This document shows positions 35,752-38,513 of a stretch of 38,513 nt of DNA, piece by piece. Source of the DNA: Paenibacillus kobensis NBRC 15729 (GTDB lineage Bacteria > Bacillota > Bacilli > Paenibacillales > Paenibacillaceae); assembly GCF_004000825.1 (NCBI RefSeq), contig NZ_BILZ01000055.1, forward strand, positions 1-38,513, in the 5' to 3' direction. The notes beneath the pieces were generated by a model. It saw only the letters and a list, made by a program, of their open reading frames with translations, did no database searches and was not told the origin of the DNA. The first letter of the stretch is position 1. Each line of letters begins with the position of its first letter. Both the position numbers and the translations under genes were made by a program.

Positions 35752-36147
35752 TCAACCTCCCGGCGGCATTAAGCCGAGTACCGTCTCGACGATGACATGT
35801 ATGATTGGCACTGCCATGACGAGAATGAGAACTTTGCCGGCGAACTCGATCTTGGAAGCGATACCTTCTTGCCCGGCATCCCGCACGATCTGGGCTCCGA
35901 ATTCGGCAATATAAGCGATACCGATAATTTTTAATATCGTCTTCAAGTAGATCGACGGAATGCCTGTCTGCTCCGCCAGCCGTTCTAGCATCGAGATGAC
36001 AGCGTCGATCCGGCCGATGACATACAAGAAGATGAACAGTCCGGTGAAAGCCGCCAGCAAAAAAGCGAACATCGGCTTCTGCTCACGGACGACAAGGATG
36101 AGGACAGTGGCGATCAATCCGAGTCCGACGATTTGAATGATTTCCAA
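35752..36147 (-). CDS. spoIIIAD: Stage III sporulation protein AD
   Basis: A 131-residue protein with about four membrane spans, recognised by EIIQIVGLGLIATVLILVV and YLKTILKIIGIAYIAEFGAQ followed by RDAGQEGIASKIEFAGK. The start is TTG at 36147 behind AGGTGAACCGGA. It is related to SpoIIIAC, and both are thought to be small channel components. Confidence 0.95.
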   Translation of the reverse strand: MEIIQIVGLGLIATVLILVVREQKPMFAFLLAAFTGLFIFLYVIGRIDAVISMLERLAEQTGIPSIYLKTILKIIGIAYIAEFGAQIVRDAGQEGIASKIEFAGKVLILVMAVPIIHVIVETVLGLMPPGG

Positions 36148-36207
36148 TCCGGTTCACCTGCCCTGCATCCGATCGACCCGCGTTACGCGCCGTCCGAATA
36201 ATTGCAT

Positions 36208-36411
36208 TCACTGGAACAAGAATATGGTCTTAATTTCCTGGAACAATTCGTTCAGGAGACGAACGACCATGAACAGCACGACGACAAAACCGATTACCGT
36301 AACCCAATGCGCCATATCTTCCTTGCCCATCTGCTTCAAGACAGTATGAATCATCGCGATGATGATGCCGATGCCGGCGATTTGAAATATAGCGCTCACA
36401 TCGATATTCAT
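36208..36411 (-). CDS. spoIIIAC: Stage III sporulation protein AC
   Basis: A 67-residue two-span membrane protein with IFQIAGIGIIIAMIHTVLKQ and a second span about 38-56. The ATG at 36411 follows GGGGTGCCGCACAC, 15 bases after spoIIIAB. A gap of 60 bases separates it from spoIIIAD, the largest within the operon. Confidence 0.95.
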   Translation of the reverse strand: MNIDVSAIFQIAGIGIIIAMIHTVLKQMGKEDMAHWVTVIGFVVVLFMVVRLLNELFQEIKTIFLFQ

Positions 36412-36426
36412 GTGTGCGGCACCCCA

Positions 36427-36948
36427 CTAAACCATCAATATGACGACAAGAGCGGCAAGCAATAGGCCGAGGCTTCTGCTCATCTTCTCGTACTTCGATT
36501 GTTCGTCCTTCGCTGCGTCTTCCTCCGCCTTAAGCTGCACGGCCGCCAATCGCAGATGTTTCAGCTGGTCGTCCTTATCGCTTATGCCAAGCGTCGAGCC
36601 CAGCCGCAGCGTCACATTCAGCTCAGGAGCCCGCATCGACGTTGACGGCCATCCGGACCTCATCGCTGCCTCCCAGCATTCACGAAATGTACGCCCGTCG
36701 CCAAGGCTGAGCTCATCGGCTGCCGATTGAAGCAACCGGCCGGCCGGCTGTTCCGCGCTAGCTGCAGTTGTACGAAGGGCATCCGGCAGCGGTGTTCTGC
36801 CGTATACGATCTCCGTCTCAAGCCGCTGAAGCGAGCTGGACAGCTGGCGGATTTGCTTCGGACGGTCCGCATACCGGGCAGCTTGCAGGAAGCCAATCAA
36901 CGTGCCGGCGAACAAGACGAGCGCGGCGCCAATCAGCTTAACGAGCAT
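36427..36948 (-). CDS. spoIIIAB: Stage III sporulation protein AB
   Basis: A 173-residue protein with a membrane span at each end (about 3-21 and 158-172) around a helical domain. It resembles GspF-type platform proteins of type II secretion. The start MLVKLIGAAL at 36948 matches the Bacillus protein and has AGGTG seven bases upstream; an ATG two codons earlier (36954) is possible. It overlaps the end of spoIIIAA by 11 bases. Confidence 0.93.
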   Translation of the reverse strand: MLVKLIGAALVLFAGTLIGFLQAARYADRPKQIRQLSSSLQRLETEIVYGRTPLPDALRTTAASAEQPAGRLLQSAADELSLGDGRTFRECWEAAMRSGWPSTSMRAPELNVTLRLGSTLGISDKDDQLKHLRLAAVQLKAEEDAAKDEQSKYEKMSRSLGLLLAALVVILMV

Positions 36949-37999
36949 TCGCATCACCTGCCGCCGGCCACGAAGTCGGTTCCCGCGGCGCCGCCGGCGA
37001 ATGCCCTGCCGCTCTGGCCGGGCTGCTGGCTGTGCTTGCAGCATTCTGCCCGGCCACCAGCTCCAGATCGATCACTCTGGCAGCCAGTCCGGCTTCCGAA
37101 CGCTTCAGCACGACGCCTCGTGCGAATGCGTTATCCTGCAGCAGACGGCGAATTGCCGGCCTTGCAGCCGCCTCCTGCCATCCGCCAGCATGTGCCGTCG
37201 CAACGACGGCTACACCGGCACGCACAGCTTCGCGGATCGCTTCGACATCCTCGTCCCGCCCGATTTCGTCTACGACGAGCACCTCAGGCGACATGGAGCG
37301 GATCATCATCATCATCCCTTCCGCCTTCGGACATGCATCCATGACATCCGTTCGCGGACCAACGTCGAATGTCGGCACCCCCCGAACGCAAGCAGCAATT
37401 TCCGAACGCTCGTCCACGATGCCAACTTTGCGTCCTGTCCATCCTGATGTGTTCGGCCATTTGCCATAGCTGACCGCCCTTGCTAAATCTCGAATAAACG
37501 TCGTTTTCCCCTGCCGCGGCGCACCGACGATTAGCGTCGAAGCGATCGATTGCCTTGCACGGTCAATCAACATCGGCAGTGTGTTCAGCGACACGCCGGC
37601 TGCATCCCGCGCAATTCGGACGTTGAATCCGCCGATATCGCGTATGCTTCGGACTTTACCTTCCTCCAGCACCGTGCGACCGGCTAGTCCGATACGATGG
37701 CCGCCTTCAACCGTAATGTAGCCTCGCCGCAGCTCTTCTTCCATCGCATATACCGAATGGTTCGTCATCCTCTCCAGCAATCTGCGGCACATATCCGCAG
37801 ACGGCTTGAAGGCGCCGTCCGGACTGTTGTTCAACAATCCGCCCGATGTAACGAAAGCCGAGCCCCCGCCTGTCCAAACTTCTAGCGGCCGATTTTCCCG
37901 AATGCGAATTTCTTCCAGTCCTGCTAGAACGGAAGCAGGCAAGCGGGCAAGCACCTCTGACAGCTCCGGCGGCAGCAGATAGGCCACTCGTTCCAGCAT
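36938..37999 (-). CDS. spoIIIAA: Stage III sporulation protein AA (ATPase)
   Basis: A 353-residue ATPase of the secretion-ATPase type, thought to energise the SpoIIIA machinery in the mother cell. The Walker A GAPRQGKT lies at 159-166 and the Walker B VLVVDEIGRD around 240-249. VGIVDERSEIAACVRG near 192-207 is family-typical. The ATG at 37999 follows GGAGGGGGGAGCTGT. It is about 45 residues longer than the Bacillus protein, owing to an Ala/Pro-rich C-terminal tail (about 318-353), part of which overlaps spoIIIAB. First gene of the operon. Confidence 0.95.
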   Translation of the reverse strand: MLERVAYLLPPELSEVLARLPASVLAGLEEIRIRENRPLEVWTGGGSAFVTSGGLLNNSPDGAFKPSADMCRRLLERMTNHSVYAMEEELRRGYITVEGGHRIGLAGRTVLEEGKVRSIRDIGGFNVRIARDAAGVSLNTLPMLIDRARQSIASTLIVGAPRQGKTTFIRDLARAVSYGKWPNTSGWTGRKVGIVDERSEIAACVRGVPTFDVGPRTDVMDACPKAEGMMMMIRSMSPEVLVVDEIGRDEDVEAIREAVRAGVAVVATAHAGGWQEAAARPAIRRLLQDNAFARGVVLKRSEAGLAARVIDLELVAGQNAASTASSPARAAGHSPAAPREPTSWPAAGDANAR

Positions 38000-38042
38000 A
38001 CAGCTCCCCCCTCCGGTGTTTGTCCTCTTCTCTGTTGTTTCA

Positions 38043-38071
38043 TATGTATGTCCCGTGGCGGATAATATGCC
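38043..38071 (-). promoter_or_regulatory. Sigma-E promoter of the spoIIIA operon
   Basis: GGCATATT (38064-38071) and CATACATA (38043-38050) on the minus strand, 13 bases apart, match the sigma-E consensus closely, about 45 bases upstream of spoIIIAA. spoIIIA is sigma-E dependent in B. subtilis. Confidence 0.75.
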
Positions 38072-38130
38072 GTCCAAGTTCGCGGTTATATGCGATTTTT
38101 ATAGAAAATGAGCAACCGTTAGATAGATTG

Positions 38131-38397
38131 CTATTTTTTTAGAACGCCGATTAAGAGACAGCCGACTCCAGCCGCAATCCATGCCAGCTTGCCGAAAGAG
38201 ACCTTGTCCGCCAAGCCGACAAGCCCGATCGTCGTCGTCGCGATCAGAATTATCGGACCGACGAGAGCGAGCGAAGAATTGACGAGCAGCGCCCGGTCCA
38301 CCTGGTTCAGCCGAAGCATCAGCAGTGCCGCGCACAACTCGATCGAACCCGACAGCATACGCAGCATCGCCATGCTTAGCACGATTTTGTTCAGCAA
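38131..38397 (-). CDS. yqhV: YqhV family (DUF2619) membrane protein
   Basis: An 88-residue protein with three hydrophobic segments (about 5-28, 38-60 and 68-86), resembling YqhV, which lies just before spoIIIAA in B. subtilis. Function unknown. The start is TTG at 38397 with AAGGAGG eight bases upstream. That ribosome binding site lies immediately next to the 42-bp tandem repeat at the window edge. Confidence 0.85.
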   Translation of the reverse strand: MLNKIVLSMAMLRMLSGSIELCAALLMLRLNQVDRALLVNSSLALVGPIILIATTTIGLVGLADKVSFGKLAWIAAGVGCLLIGVLKK

Positions 38398-38413
38398 CGT
38401 CTTCTCCTCCTTG

Positions 38414-38513
38414 ACATCAGGATCTTTGAGCGGAGCTCAAAGTCACTCCTTAGCTACATCAGGATCTTTGAGCGGAGCTCAAAGTCACTCCTTAGCTACA
38501 TCAGGATCTTTGA
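38414..38513. repeat. 42-bp tandem direct repeat with internal palindrome
   Basis: Two identical 42-base units (38414-38455 and 38456-38497) and the first 16 bases of a third run into the window end. Each full unit has the perfect inverted repeat CTTTGAGC-GGA-GCTCAAAG. It directly precedes the ribosome binding site of yqhV. The full number of copies is not visible. Confidence 0.95.

Noticed and set aside
38414-38513. CRISPR array at the right edge
   Set aside because: The 42-bp units are directly adjacent with no unique spacers, and no cas gene is near.

Overview
The window looks like chromosome of an endospore-forming Gram-positive bacterium of the Bacillales, most likely Paenibacillaceae (Paenibacillus or Cohnella type). 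The basis is moderate-to-high GC, many TTG/GTG starts, strong AGGAGG-type ribosome binding sites, and a gene order that matches the well-known Bacillus subtilis block from yqhV and spoIIIA through accBC, yqhY, nusB, folD, xseAB, ispA, dxs, tlyA, argR, recN and spoIVB to spo0A. The genus is inferred. Almost all genes lie on the minus strand, so they are read from high to low coordinates.

Right to left: 38.5-32.3 kb carries a 42-bp tandem repeat at the edge, yqhV and the eight-gene spoIIIA operon (AA to AH) behind a sigma-E-like promoter. From 32.3 to 28.0 kb come accB-accC (first step of fatty acid synthesis), an Asp23/amaP/DUF2273 envelope-stress cluster with its own promoter, and nusB. From 28.0 to 21.8 kb come folD, xseA, xseB, ispA, dxs and tlyA, closely packed or overlapping. 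From 21.5 to 16.2 kb come an unrecognised membrane-anchored protein, argR, recN, spoIVB and spo0A. The spoIVB-spo0A gap holds four matches to the 0A box and a sigma-H-like promoter.

From 16 to 6.3 kb lies a metabolic and accessory block: a stand-alone RND-type exporter, a DUF2627 protein, lpdV, and a branched-chain 2-oxoacid dehydrogenase cluster (bkdAA, bkdAB, bkdB) followed by lipB, whose product helps make the lipoyl cofactor that BkdB needs. A 31-codon gene resembling the stressosome miniprotein Prli42 overlaps the 3' end of lipB on the other strand.

From 6.2 kb to the left edge are a PepT-like peptidase, a GNAT acetyltransferase, a 47-codon mciZ-like gene (inhibitor of FtsZ in the sporulating mother cell) divergent from nudF, spoIIM, fur, a subtilisin-family protease and the 5' part of ald.

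The window is dominated by conserved core and sporulation genes. I found no phage, IS element, CRISPR array, rRNA or tRNA, and no clearly undescribed multi-gene system. The most interesting items are the two miniproteins, the dense regulatory DNA near spo0A and mciZ/nudF, a terminator that doubles as the 3' end of spoIVB, two spaced or tandem repeat clusters, a possible FapR-type site before bkdAA, and the unrecognised protein upstream of argR.
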